Source: Reichenbachiella carrageenanivorans (lineage in GTDB: Bacteria > Bacteroidota > Bacteroidia > Cytophagales > Cyclobacteriaceae). Taken from it: a stretch of DNA of 64,000 bases. Made by a program: the position numbers and the translations under genes. How positions within the stretch are numbered: position 1 is the stretch's first letter; every line of letters begins with the position of its first letter. Below are positions 39,307 through 48,463 of this stretch, piece after piece. The DNA is taken from positions 248,001-312,000 of the forward strand of contig NZ_CP106735.1 in NCBI RefSeq assembly GCF_025639805.1, in the 5' to 3' direction. The notes under the pieces are model-generated. The model was given only the letters and a program-made list of their open reading frames with translations, did not search any database and was not told where the DNA came from.

Positions 39307-41217
39307 ATGAAAACCTACAGTCTGAAATATGGAATTTTACTCTTCGGTCTGCTTCTCATTAGCGGAGTCTCTAGAGCACAAGATGCCTTATGGCAACTTG
39401 ATTTTGACAAAGAAATTGCTTGGAACAAAATCACCGAATCGGGCATCCTCCTCATCGGCACCAACGACTTCAAATTGCACGGAGTAGACTCTCGCGATGG
39501 CAACAAACTATGGAGCAACGACATTCTGAACTCAGCAAAAAATGTAAAAGGAGACGATGGTAAAAAAATAGATGCAGCAGTAGCCTTTGAGCGTTTTGTA
39601 AGCATCTTAGAAGACCCAGAATATCCCGAGGTTTCCGATTTTATTGAAATCAAGTACTCAGATGCCACAGGCATGTATAAAAACTACGCCATTATCAATA
39701 TGCAAAATGGCAAAGAGGTGATGAGCCCTGAAATAGCAGAAATGCCAATCACCAAATGGCTAGGCAAAGAAATGCCTACTTTCAACTACAATGCGACGGG
39801 CTACATTCCAGAGTTGCGCATGGTCATAATATCTGCTGCATGGCAAGACTATATGCAAAAAGGGAAACCTTGGCTTCAAATCACAAAAATGGTAGAGCTA
39901 CCCAGTGCCAAAGTAATCTGGGAAGACACAAACATCTCATGTGAAAACTTTCCATTTGTGTTGGAAAACGGCGACATCATCATGCCTGGCAAAACCAGAA
40001 TTGCCAGAATCAATGCTAAAACTGGAAAAGTGATCTGGGACTACAACACAGAACACAAAAATCAAACTTTTGAGAGCTTCGACCTCAGTCTGGATTTGTC
40101 TACGGGATACTTCTTCGAAAAGAAAAAAAACAGTGGTGCCCTGTCTGCTGTAGATATGAAATCTGGGAAGAAACTTTGGGAACAAGAAATGAAACTCAAA
40201 GAAGTACCTGCTATGTCCGCTATGGGATATGGCGTAGTAGTCAACGACGGGTCTAATTTCGAACTCTACGACCTCAACTCTGGTACTAAAAAATGGAGAG
40301 TAAAGAAAGTAGACGGTACTGTCATCGACCTCGGAGATCACGGCATCGCAGTTACCCAAAAGACCAAAAGGCTGGTACTACTTGATAAAAATACAGGTGA
40401 TGTAATCTGGGATGAAAAAATAAATGGTATCAACATCGATCAAATCATTGCCAATGGCATCATGTATTCAGACATCAAAGGAAGACTGGGACTGATCCAA
40501 TATGACGGCACAAAAACTTGGGACAAAAAAGGAATGCTGGAAGTACCTAGCGTACGGTACAGACCTGAAATGGGCACCGAGCTGATGTACATAGATGGAG
40601 ACTTGTATGAAGTGGATCTGTTCTCTGGCGACTACAAAGTACTCGTCCCCAAACTGGACAAACAGTTTGAAGGAGACGAAGTGCCAGAGCGTATCGAATT
40701 GGTAGATGGCGGATATCTAGTAAGCTCTAGTCAGAATATGATCATGCTAGAAACTGACGGATCGATTCGCTGGAAAGAATACTGGGAAGCACCTGGCATG
40801 AGTCTGGCAGCCAAAATTGCCCTAAGAGTATCCCAAGCCGCTATGATAGCCATGGCAGCAGGTACAGCTATGGAATCTGCTCAGCATCGCAGTGCCTATG
40901 GTGGAGAAACATACTACAGCAAAATGTACGCTCAGCAATCTGAAGATTTTTCTAAAGCCGCGGGTATGCTTGCTGATGAGGCCAAGAAACTATTTACCGC
41001 CTCCATCTCTAGGGGTAGTATCCGAATGGTACTTTCCAGAGTAGGCGCAGGAGGACAAGCTAAAAGTGCTGGTATCGTAAAAGTAGATAAAAATACAGGC
41101 GAAGAACTAGCCACACTACTATTGGGCGACAAAGAGCCTATTTACGACTACGACCCTTTGTCTGGACAAGTGTTTTTCAAAGCCGACAAAAAACAAATCA
41201 TTAGCTATAGCTTATAA
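39307..41217 (+). CDS. Secreted PQQ-type beta-propeller protein
   Basis: The 636-residue protein has a signal peptide (core YGILLFGLLLISGVS, ending RAQ). Repeated propeller blades read DGNKLWS, SAKVIWED, TGKVIWDY, SGKKLWEQ, SGTKKWRV and TGDVIWDEK, the BamB/PQQ-repeat signature. A helical insert of about 70 residues (near 500-570, Ala/Met-rich) interrupts the last blades. It is a periplasmic or outer-membrane scaffold with no visible enzyme motif. It lies 136 bp before the WD40-caspase operon with only a weak hairpin between, so it could belong to the same process. This is not shown. Confidence 0.8.
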   Translation: MKTYSLKYGILLFGLLLISGVSRAQDALWQLDFDKEIAWNKITESGILLIGTNDFKLHGVDSRDGNKLWSNDILNSAKNVKGDDGKKIDAAVAFERFVSILEDPEYPEVSDFIEIKYSDATGMYKNYAIINMQNGKEVMSPEIAEMPITKWLGKEMPTFNYNATGYIPELRMVIISAAWQDYMQKGKPWLQITKMVELPSAKVIWEDTNISCENFPFVLENGDIIMPGKTRIARINAKTGKVIWDYNTEHKNQTFESFDLSLDLSTGYFFEKKKNSGALSAVDMKSGKKLWEQEMKLKEVPAMSAMGYGVVVNDGSNFELYDLNSGTKKWRVKKVDGTVIDLGDHGIAVTQKTKRLVLLDKNTGDVIWDEKINGINIDQIIANGIMYSDIKGRLGLIQYDGTKTWDKKGMLEVPSVRYRPEMGTELMYIDGDLYEVDLFSGDYKVLVPKLDKQFEGDEVPERIELVDGGYLVSSSQNMIMLETDGSIRWKEYWEAPGMSLAAKIALRVSQAAMIAMAAGTAMESAQHRSAYGGETYYSKMYAQQSEDFSKAAGMLADEAKKLFTASISRGSIRMVLSRVGAGGQAKSAGIVKVDKNTGEELATLLLGDKEPIYDYDPLSGQVFFKADKKQIISYSL

Positions 41218-41235
41218 ATACAAATCCATAGCGGA

Positions 41236-41263
41236 GACTGTCCTGGCTTAGGCTGGGGCAGTC
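41236..41263 (+). terminator. Weak terminator-like hairpin
   Basis: GACTGTCC pairs with GGGCAGTC (one G-T pair), followed by ATTTTC. The T run is short, so it may only attenuate read-through from the propeller gene into the caspase operon. Confidence 0.4.
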
Positions 41264-41353
41264 ATTTTCAGACCTAAGGATCTGGGTTTCAAACGCTAGT
41301 AGAAAAGAGTGAACCTGAAGCGATCTCTTTAATGAAAGATAAAACTCCCTGAC

Positions 41354-44300
41354 ATGCAACGCTCAATCTTATTCATACTGACTTTCTTTATTTGCACGCT
41401 TTCATTAGCGCAAAATAACAACCAACTCATCGTCCGACAAGGCCACACAGCCGCAATCAACAGTTTGAAATACGCTCCCGATGGCAGTGCCGTATACTCA
41501 GCAAGCGACGACAAATCCATCAAAATGTGGGACGTAAAAACTGGAGTAGACATCAATACCTTCAATGCCCACACCTCTCCTATCCAATGTATGGAAATAT
41601 CAAACGACGGTCGACTCCTCGTATCTGGTGACCTAGAAGGAAAGCTCCTTATCTGGGATGCCAAAACAGGGGAAAATAAACTCACCATTCAGGCACATGA
41701 AGGCAGTGTAAATACCGTGAAATTCACCAAAGACCAACAATATCTCGTCTCTGGTGGCGATGACAATATGCTCAAAGTCTGGAATCTAAAAGGAGATACA
41801 CTCAAAACCATCAAAGGTTTCAATGCCGCCATCAAAGCAATTGGCATTTCACCAGACGGTACTCGTCTCATCTCTGGAGGGTATAAAAACAATGGTGTAG
41901 AGCTGCTACTGGTGGATCTGCAGAAAGGCAAAATCATAGACGACGTACTCAACCATTGGAAAGGATCCGCCGCTGCTCAGGCTTACGCCAAAACGATCAT
42001 GACACCCATAGCCTTAGCTATGAACCTAGCCAAAGGCAATGTAGGTAAAGGCATGGCCACTTTCTACATTATGAACTATAGCAACATCGAGTTTACCAAC
42101 GATGGCAGCAAAGTACTGATTTCGCAAAACACCTTTTTACCATTGGCTGCAGCCAAAGACGAATCCGACGACACCATCGGAAATTCCATCATTTCCATCA
42201 TAGAGTTGTCTGAAGACAAAAATCAATTCACTGAAGTGATGAAACCCATTCGGTGGCAATCCAGTCACCCCAGAGCCGTCGCACTATTTAATCAAGATCA
42301 AACCAAGGTCATCGTAAATGAAAAATTTAGCATGGTAGTGTATGATATTGAAAATGCCGATTTCCCAGAACCAGGCAACAAAGAAGCTACCCAATATGTC
42401 CCTCCTGTGGTCAAAGAAATCAAAGGCACAGGACTTGGCCTCAATTCACTCGCCATGTCGCCAGACTACAGAACAGTCGTCTCCGCCGATGATGATCGGA
42501 AAATCAAATTGTGGGATTATAATTCAGGAAGAAAAATCAGAGATCTCGAAGGCTTCGTGCAGCCAGCCTTGGCTGTAGATGTACTCCCAGATGGCCAACA
42601 CATCATGGTGGGTTCGCTAGACCGTAATCTTACCGTATGGGACATCACCACAGGTCAGCTAGTACGCACTTTTGATCGCTCTTCAGATGTGTGTAGCATA
42701 GACATCGCAGAAGATGGCAAATCATTTTTAACGGCCTCGGTAAATACCGAATTTTTCAAAATGTGGAACTTCACCACAGGCAGACAACTCCGTTCTTTTC
42801 TTGAAAGCAAAAAACAAACCGTCTGGGTAAAATATGCTCCCGACGATAACGACGAAGTCTATGCTGCCACTGCCGATGGCGAAGTGAAAATTTGGTCTAT
42901 CAGTGAATCTAAAGCCAAGAAAAAACTCAAAGTAGACTATGAAACTTTAGAAGACAAATACCAAAACCAAGACTATACCGTAAGTTGGGATGATTATACC
43001 CTGAAGGTAAAAAAAGGCCAAACAGACTACTTTTCTGAAACACAAAGTGGTAGACTCACCGATGCAGTCTTCAGCAAAGACGGCAAATACCTTATCAGCA
43101 CCAACGAAAATGGGGAAATAGCGATGTATGAGCTCGCTGGTAAAAAACGTACCGCAACCATGGCACTCATCGGCAACAATGATTTCATCACCTACACACC
43201 CGATTTGTACTACACTTCATCCAAAGCCGCTGCCAATGCTATTGCTTTCAAGTCTGACAACAAAATACTGCCATTCGAACAATTGGAACTCAAGTACAAC
43301 CGCCCAGATCTAGTAGCTAGTAGAATCGGCTATGCCCCCAGCAAACTCATCGACTCCTACAAAGCAGCTTATGACCGACGATTAAAACGATTAGGCTATT
43401 CCGAAACCGACCTAGGCAACACTTTCGACTTGCCAGAAGTAAAAATAGACTATGACAACCTCCCCCTAGAAACCAATCAAAAAACACTTACCATAAAAGT
43501 AGTGGCTACAGACAAAAACTATCCGATCCAACAACTACAGGTATATGCTAACGACGTACCTGTCTTTGGCTCGAAAGGCATGGCGGTCTCACCAGCTCAC
43601 CAGATCAGCCAAACCTTGTCATTCGAACTAGGCAACGGACTAAACGAAATCAAAATCACAGCAACCAACACCAAAGGGCAGGAGGCAATCCCAGAAAAGT
43701 TTGACATTCAATACACCGCAGAATGGGACAAGCCCGACCTATATATCGTCAGCATAGGAGTATCTGAGTACCAGCAAGCAGACTACAATCTAGCCTTTGC
43801 AGCCAAAGATGCCCAAGATATCGTCCAGACTTTGTCTGGCTCTAGTGCCTACGAAAAAGTGTACACCAAACTACTCATAAACGCTAATGCCACCGATGCT
43901 AATATAATGGCTGTTCGTTCCTTTGTAGCCCAAGCTAAGGTGGATGACATTGTTGCAATCTTCATAGCAGGCCACGGTGTACTTGACCAAAGTTACAACT
44001 ATTACTTTGCCACCAACAATATCGATTTCAACAATCCAGCAAGTGGAGGACTGTCTTATGGACAAATAGAAACTTTGATAGATGGTATCCCTTGTCGCAA
44101 CAAAATATTGCTTATGGACACTTGCCACTCTGGTGAGCTCGATGACGAGGATGTACAAACCGTAACTGCCTCTGCCAAAAAAAGTGGCGGTGTGTCTTTC
44201 CGGTCGGCTAGAGGATTTGTAAAACTCAAGGAAAACAGCTTTGGGCTACAAAACACATTAGAGCTCTCAAAATCATTATTTGGCGACCTGAGAAAAGGCA

Positions 44301-44554
44301 CTGGTGCCACAGTCATTTCAGCAGCAGGGGGAACAGAGTTTGCTGCCGAAGGCCTAAACTCTGCCAATGGGCTGTTTACAGCCAGCTTTATAGAAGGCAT
44401 CACCACCAGACGTGCCGACACCGATCGAAACAGAAGCTATACCATCTCCGAAATGCGCAAATGGGTAGGCGATCAGGTTACTAAAAAAAGCAAAGGCAAT
44501 CAAGTACCTACTTCGCGTGAAGAAAATGTGAAAAACGATTTTAGAATTTACTAA
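41354..44554 (+). CDS. Secreted WD40-repeat caspase-family (C14) protease
   Basis: The 1066-residue protein has a signal peptide (SILFILTFFICTLSLA, QN). WD40 blades cover about residues 28-520 (VYSASDDKSIKMWD, LLVSGDLEGKLLIWD, YLVSGGDDNMLKVWN, VVSADDDRKIKLWD, HIMVGSLDRNLTVWD). A linker with an Ig-like stretch (about 690-790) precedes a C-terminal caspase domain (about 790-1066). Both catalytic residues are present: His874 in FIAGHGVLD and Cys924 in LLMDTCHSGE. The protease thus looks active and acts outside the cytoplasm, unlike most caspase-like defence effectors. The FecR-like gene starts 9 bp later and the CHASE2 gene overlaps that one, so the three form one operon. Substrate is unknown. 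Confidence 0.88.
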   Translation: MQRSILFILTFFICTLSLAQNNNQLIVRQGHTAAINSLKYAPDGSAVYSASDDKSIKMWDVKTGVDINTFNAHTSPIQCMEISNDGRLLVSGDLEGKLLIWDAKTGENKLTIQAHEGSVNTVKFTKDQQYLVSGGDDNMLKVWNLKGDTLKTIKGFNAAIKAIGISPDGTRLISGGYKNNGVELLLVDLQKGKIIDDVLNHWKGSAAAQAYAKTIMTPIALAMNLAKGNVGKGMATFYIMNYSNIEFTNDGSKVLISQNTFLPLAAAKDESDDTIGNSIISIIELSEDKNQFTEVMKPIRWQSSHPRAVALFNQDQTKVIVNEKFSMVVYDIENADFPEPGNKEATQYVPPVVKEIKGTGLGLNSLAMSPDYRTVVSADDDRKIKLWDYNSGRKIRDLEGFVQPALAVDVLPDGQHIMVGSLDRNLTVWDITTGQLVRTFDRSSDVCSIDIAEDGKSFLTASVNTEFFKMWNFTTGRQLRSFLESKKQTVWVKYAPDDNDEVYAATADGEVKIWSISESKAKKKLKVDYETLEDKYQNQDYTVSWDDYTLKVKKGQTDYFSETQSGRLTDAVFSKDGKYLISTNENGEIAMYELAGKKRTATMALIGNNDFITYTPDLYYTSSKAAANAIAFKSDNKILPFEQLELKYNRPDLVASRIGYAPSKLIDSYKAAYDRRLKRLGYSETDLGNTFDLPEVKIDYDNLPLETNQKTLTIKVVATDKNYPIQQLQVYANDVPVFGSKGMAVSPAHQISQTLSFELGNGLNEIKITATNTKGQEAIPEKFDIQYTAEWDKPDLYIVSIGVSEYQQADYNLAFAAKDAQDIVQTLSGSSAYEKVYTKLLINANATDANIMAVRSFVAQAKVDDIVAIFIAGHGVLDQSYNYYFATNNIDFNNPASGGLSYGQIETLIDGIPCRNKILLMDTCHSGELDDEDVQTVTASAKKSGGVSFRSARGFVKLKENSFGLQNTLELSKSLFGDLRKGTGATVISAAGGTEFAAEGLNSANGLFTASFIEGITTRRADTDRNRSYTISEMRKWVGDQVTKKSKGNQVPTSREENVKNDFRIY

Positions 44555-44563
44555 TAAAAAAAC

Positions 44564-45346
44564 ATGAGACTCATCATCATACTCTTGATACTGGCCTTCC
44601 AATCTGCACAGGCCCAGCAGTATACTATCATCCACGTGATAGGCAAAATATACGACAATCAAACTCAGACTTACCTAAAGTCTGGTACTAAACTCACTGA
44701 TGACTCCAAATTGAAATTTGAGACACCACATGCACGTGCGGCTGCCCTGAGTAATACTCGTGGCAGATACGTCATTCAGCACCAAACCACCCAGGCAGAG
44801 CGTAGCGATCTGGCCTACACACTCTCCACAGTACTGGCGCCTGCCAGAGGCAAAATGAGCACACGATCAGGCAGTATAAACAATCAGATGGATTTTGTGA
44901 AAAAATTCGGAGAAGGGCCATTAGCTATCGTTGGAGGCCGATTGGCAACAGCCATCTCTCCCACTGCATACCCTACAGACGACACGCATTTTTTCTATGC
45001 CAGTTTCCTTTTCAATAACGAAGCCATCAATAAAAAACTGGACGTCATCGACAACCAATTGGTCTTTGACATCAAGTCGTTTTACACTATAGATGGCATA
45101 ACCATAGACCCTAAACAAACCTCCGAAACTACCCTATACTACTATGATAGTAACAAAGAAGAGTCTATAGCCATCACTTCACTGGACTTTGAAGTGGTGA
45201 GCGATGACGAGCTAAGCCACATCGCAAAAGCGATGGGGGAGCTAAACAATACAGAACAGGTCAATGCCATTCGAGAGATCGTCACCGCGCTGTATGGTGC
45301 ATGCCAAGCGGATCAAATCAAGGCAGCTATCCAGAATCTGAATTGA
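44564..45346 (+). CDS. Secreted FecR-like domain protein
   Basis: The 260-residue protein has a signal peptide (RLIIILLILAFQSAQA, QQ). Residues ~20-75 follow a FecR-like pattern: a beta sandwich of the type 'G-V...L..G..L.....I.T......A.L....G.Y.I', here GKIYDNQT, YLKSGTKLTDDSKLKFET and AALSNTRGRYVIQ. The rest is mixed and unrecognised, with a helical C-terminal tail. It sits between the caspase and the CHASE2 sensor, and its stop overlaps the next start (TGATG). It may be a periplasmic adaptor or ligand sensor. The FecR call is by eye and needs a profile search. Confidence 0.55.
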   Translation: MRLIIILLILAFQSAQAQQYTIIHVIGKIYDNQTQTYLKSGTKLTDDSKLKFETPHARAAALSNTRGRYVIQHQTTQAERSDLAYTLSTVLAPARGKMSTRSGSINNQMDFVKKFGEGPLAIVGGRLATAISPTAYPTDDTHFFYASFLFNNEAINKKLDVIDNQLVFDIKSFYTIDGITIDPKQTSETTLYYYDSNKEESIAITSLDFEVVSDDELSHIAKAMGELNNTEQVNAIREIVTALYGACQADQIKAAIQNLN

Positions 45347-46518
45347 TGACTAAAAAGAAATTGTTTCTCTGGCTGGGGATCATAGTTCATGCTTTAGTCA
45401 TGATCTTTCTTACTTTTTACTTGATGAGTCTACCTTGGTTGGCTGGCGATGAAAAACTCCTCATCTGGAGCACCTCAGCCCTAAAGTTCGCCAACAGAGA
45501 AATTCCTCCTTCTGAAAAATACGCACTGATCAATACATCATATGATTTACAATTGATCGATCGACTCGACGATTTTGGTTTCCCTATTGGGCAACGAGTG
45601 ATTACTGACCGTGAAAAATTAACGTGGCTCCTAGACATTATTTCGCAAAGCCAAACCCCACCAAAATACATTATTCTCGATGTTCATTTTTTAGATACTA
45701 CAGACTTCGACTCTGCACTAGACTCTGTTTTGCAGCGCTTCGATCAATTGATTATCTCTTATCATTTGGGAGACGATGGCTACTTAGAATATCCTGTTTT
45801 TCAAAATACAAACAAAGGCTTGTCTGACTATGTCATAGGCAGTGTTTTCGATGGTGTATACAAATATCAGCTCATACATCACGACTCGCTCAAGCTCACG
45901 CCTTTAAAAGTGCACGAACAACTCTCTGGAAAATCAGCTACACAATGGGGACCTTGGGTGAAGATAGGTGAACAATGGACACCAAATAATTTCATTATGA
46001 ATTACCGCCTACTGCAAAAAGACATTGAAGATATTGAAATAGGATTTAACCCTGTGAGTATGGGTGAGCTATTGTTCTTAGAAAATCAAGACATACAAGA
46101 TTATGTGGCGGGAAAAATAGTTGTAATCGGTGACTTTTTCGAAAACGACATGCATGAAACGCTATTCGAGATCACTGCAGGCCCCTTGATTCTACTCAAT
46201 GCCTTGCTGACCATTCAGGCAGGCGACACCTATATAAACTTCTGGTTTTTCGCACTTCTATTCGCCGCCTATACTTACCTAAGCTATATGGTCTTCGTAG
46301 AAGGCGATTATATGGAAAAAATGATTACCCGACATTTTGGTACTGTGAAAATCGCAGATTATTTAGCTGGATTCATGAGCTATCTCTTGCTACTCACCCT
46401 ACTTTCATGCCTCACATTTTTCGTATTCAACATCCATCTAAACGTATTCTTTTTGGCCATTGCCTTTTATCTGATGGATAAAGTGGTTGGCTTCATTTAC
46501 ACGCAAGTGAAAAATTAA
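45346..46518 (+). CDS. CHASE2-type membrane sensor without an output domain
   Basis: The start is the ATG at 45346, overlapping the previous stop as TGATG, which implies translational coupling. The 390-residue protein has one N-terminal membrane helix (LFLWLGIIVHALVMIFLTFYL) and a large extracytoplasmic domain of CHASE2 type (ALINTSYD, then PPKYIILDVHFL and AGKIVVIGDFFENDMHET). Three C-terminal membrane helices then end the protein a few residues after the last one. CHASE2 proteins normally continue into a kinase, cyclase or similar module after three helices; here there is none. Its signal must go to a partner, most simply the FecR-like protein or the caspase of the same operon. Confidence 0.75.
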   Translation: MTKKKLFLWLGIIVHALVMIFLTFYLMSLPWLAGDEKLLIWSTSALKFANREIPPSEKYALINTSYDLQLIDRLDDFGFPIGQRVITDREKLTWLLDIISQSQTPPKYIILDVHFLDTTDFDSALDSVLQRFDQLIISYHLGDDGYLEYPVFQNTNKGLSDYVIGSVFDGVYKYQLIHHDSLKLTPLKVHEQLSGKSATQWGPWVKIGEQWTPNNFIMNYRLLQKDIEDIEIGFNPVSMGELLFLENQDIQDYVAGKIVVIGDFFENDMHETLFEITAGPLILLNALLTIQAGDTYINFWFFALLFAAYTYLSYMVFVEGDYMEKMITRHFGTVKIADYLAGFMSYLLLLTLLSCLTFFVFNIHLNVFFLAIAFYLMDKVVGFIYTQVKN

Positions 46519-48143
46519 TTGGCACGAGCCATAATAGTCTCTGCCTGATCAAAGAGCTGAATCGCTTGGCTATAAATCTCGTTGGATTGGTTATAGATCG
46601 GATAAAACCCATCGTTGTTCCAGATGCCACGAGCGATCTGAGCTTTCAGATAGAGCTTAATCAGATCTTTTGAGTGTTCAAACTGAGCCTGCTCGTATGG
46701 CAAGCCACTCTCCTCTGCAACTTTTATTAGTGATTGCAACATTGCTTCGCTTACTTGGAATTTTGCAAAATATTGATCGAAACCATCCGCTTCTAATTTG
46801 GCTCTGTTATCATCTGAATAGGTCAAGGAATACTCACGGATAGCATTGGTAGTAAACAACTTATTGAGGTAGCTAGAGTTGCCAGCGGTGTCTATCGGGA
46901 TAAAATAATCTGGCATAATACCACCACCACCATAGACTGTTCTGCCTTTCAATGTAGTGTATTTGAGTGAATCATTCTGATGAATGCTGTCCGCATTATA
47001 CATCTCGCCAGATGTGTATCGGTTGTAAATATCACTGTAATAATCATCTTTACCTCCTTCGTAGGATCGCTGAATGGATCTACCACTTGGCGTGTAATAT
47101 CTTGAAATAGTCAGTCTCAATTCAGATCCATCAGACAAGTCAATCGGCATTTGCACCAACCCTTTGCCAAACGACCTTCTGCCTACCACAAGACCTCGAT
47201 CATTGTCTTGAATAGCACCTGACACTATCTCTGAGGCTGAGGCACTACCCTCATCGATCAGCACAATCAAAGGCCGGTCTTCGAACAAGCCTACCCTTCC
47301 TGCTCTGTGTTCCTGATTATATCTAAACTCTTTGCCCTTGGTAAACACGATCATTTCGTCTCCTGGGATAAACTCATCTGCCATCTGAATGGCCATATTC
47401 ATATACCCTCCAGGGTTGCCTGTAAGGTCCAGCACTAGTTTTTTCAATCCTTCTTCATCCAATTTGGCCAATGCCATTTTAAACTCCTCGTAAGTGGTAG
47501 CCGTAAAACGATTTACTTTGATATAGCCGATCTCATCGTCTATCATATAGGAGGCATCCACCGAAAACTGTGGGATTTTATCTCGGGTAATCTCAAAATC
47601 AAGTAGCTCCTTATTGTTTTTTCTCAGAATAGAAACCGTCACATGTGTACCTTTGGGTCCTCTGAGTCTATCTAGCACACCACGAGTCTTGATACCAATA
47701 CCAGCTACATTTTCATCATCCACTTTGATGATCTTGTCGCCTGTGAGCAAACCCACTCGCTCAGATGGCCCTCCACTTAAAGGGGCTACCACATATATCG
47801 TATCTCTAAAAATATTGTACTCTATACCAATACCATCAAAATTGCCTTCCAGCTGTGCACGGCTATACTCTTGCTCTTCAGCTGGGATGTAGGCTGTGTG
47901 TGGGTCCAACTCTTCGAGCATATCCTCGATGGCTTTTTCTACCAAGTCGTCTGTCTTGACTTCGTCGACATAATTACGATCTATGTAATTCAGAATTTCA
48001 CGAAATTTTTGAAGAGACTGGGCAAGATCAGAACTACTCTTGGTCGAAGTCGTCATGTTGGCACCTATAAAGATACCAGCTGCGATAGCCATAGCGATAA
48101 AAAGAGGTAATCTGATTTGCGATTTGGTATTCTGAATTTTCAT
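46515..48143 (-). CDS. S41 family C-terminal processing peptidase
   Basis: The 542-residue protease has an N-terminal signal anchor (LPLFIAMAIAAGIFIG). A helical region follows (about 35-90), then a PDZ domain (about 95-190; GPSERVGLLTGDKIIKVDDENV). The S41 catalytic domain carries the dyad: the central Ser of SASASE and the Lys of SFGKGLVQ. It acts in the periplasm and trims C termini or degrades misfolded envelope proteins. Its 3' end overlaps that of the convergent CHASE2 gene by 4 bp. No terminator fits between them. Confidence 0.93.
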   Translation of the reverse strand: MKIQNTKSQIRLPLFIAMAIAAGIFIGANMTTSTKSSSDLAQSLQKFREILNYIDRNYVDEVKTDDLVEKAIEDMLEELDPHTAYIPAEEQEYSRAQLEGNFDGIGIEYNIFRDTIYVVAPLSGGPSERVGLLTGDKIIKVDDENVAGIGIKTRGVLDRLRGPKGTHVTVSILRKNNKELLDFEITRDKIPQFSVDASYMIDDEIGYIKVNRFTATTYEEFKMALAKLDEEGLKKLVLDLTGNPGGYMNMAIQMADEFIPGDEMIVFTKGKEFRYNQEHRAGRVGLFEDRPLIVLIDEGSASASEIVSGAIQDNDRGLVVGRRSFGKGLVQMPIDLSDGSELRLTISRYYTPSGRSIQRSYEGGKDDYYSDIYNRYTSGEMYNADSIHQNDSLKYTTLKGRTVYGGGGIMPDYFIPIDTAGNSSYLNKLFTTNAIREYSLTYSDDNRAKLEADGFDQYFAKFQVSEAMLQSLIKVAEESGLPYEQAQFEHSKDLIKLYLKAQIARGIWNNDGFYPIYNQSNEIYSQAIQLFDQAETIMARAN

Positions 48144-48259
48144 AGACCTGGGAATAAAGGTAATAGCCCTATTACGAAGAGCGTATCATTAAGATACTCA
48201 AATTGGGTCTTAATTCACCAAACGGGAATGGGGAGAAAAATGTAGGTATAGATGCAAAA

Positions 48260-48296
48260 GAAAAAGACTGGCTTACCAAGTATCCCAGTCTTTTTC
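48260..48296 (-). terminator. Bidirectional terminator overlapping a small gene's 3' end
   Basis: A perfect 12-bp stem (GAAAAAGACTGG / CCAGTCTTTTTC) with a 13-nt loop. The stop codon of the 36-residue ORF lies in the loop. T runs occur on both strands, so it can end transcription either way. Confidence 0.8.
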
Positions 48297-48383
48297 GTGA
48301 TTACTAACTTTTTCGTTTGGCAGAACAAATGGGCAAACCATAGCCGCAACGAACAAAACGATAATCAATCCTAACATTGCCAT
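48273..48383 (-). CDS. Small hydrophobic peptide, 36 residues
   Basis: The minus-strand ORF reads MAMLGLIIVLFVAAMVCPFV followed by LPNEKVSNHEKDWDTW. It has one predicted membrane helix (residues ~3-20) and a charged tail. Its 3' end forms half of a perfect terminator hairpin, so the transcript appears to end exactly at this gene. It lies between glutamate dehydrogenase and the S41 protease on the same strand. I do not recognise a family. The rest of the gap 48144-48463 holds nothing else I can support. Confidence 0.5.
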   Translation of the reverse strand: MAMLGLIIVLFVAAMVCPFVLPNEKVSNHEKDWDTW

Positions 48384-48463
48384 ATCCGAACGTGATTTAA
48401 TTGAGGGTCAAAGATAATCCGTTCTATTTATACCGCAAATAGGAGACGTATTAATATCAGAAA

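Noticed and set aside
44056..44662. Minus-strand ORFs opposite the caspase catalytic region
   Set aside because: They are shadows; the plus strand carries both catalytic motifs and the operon continues on that strand.
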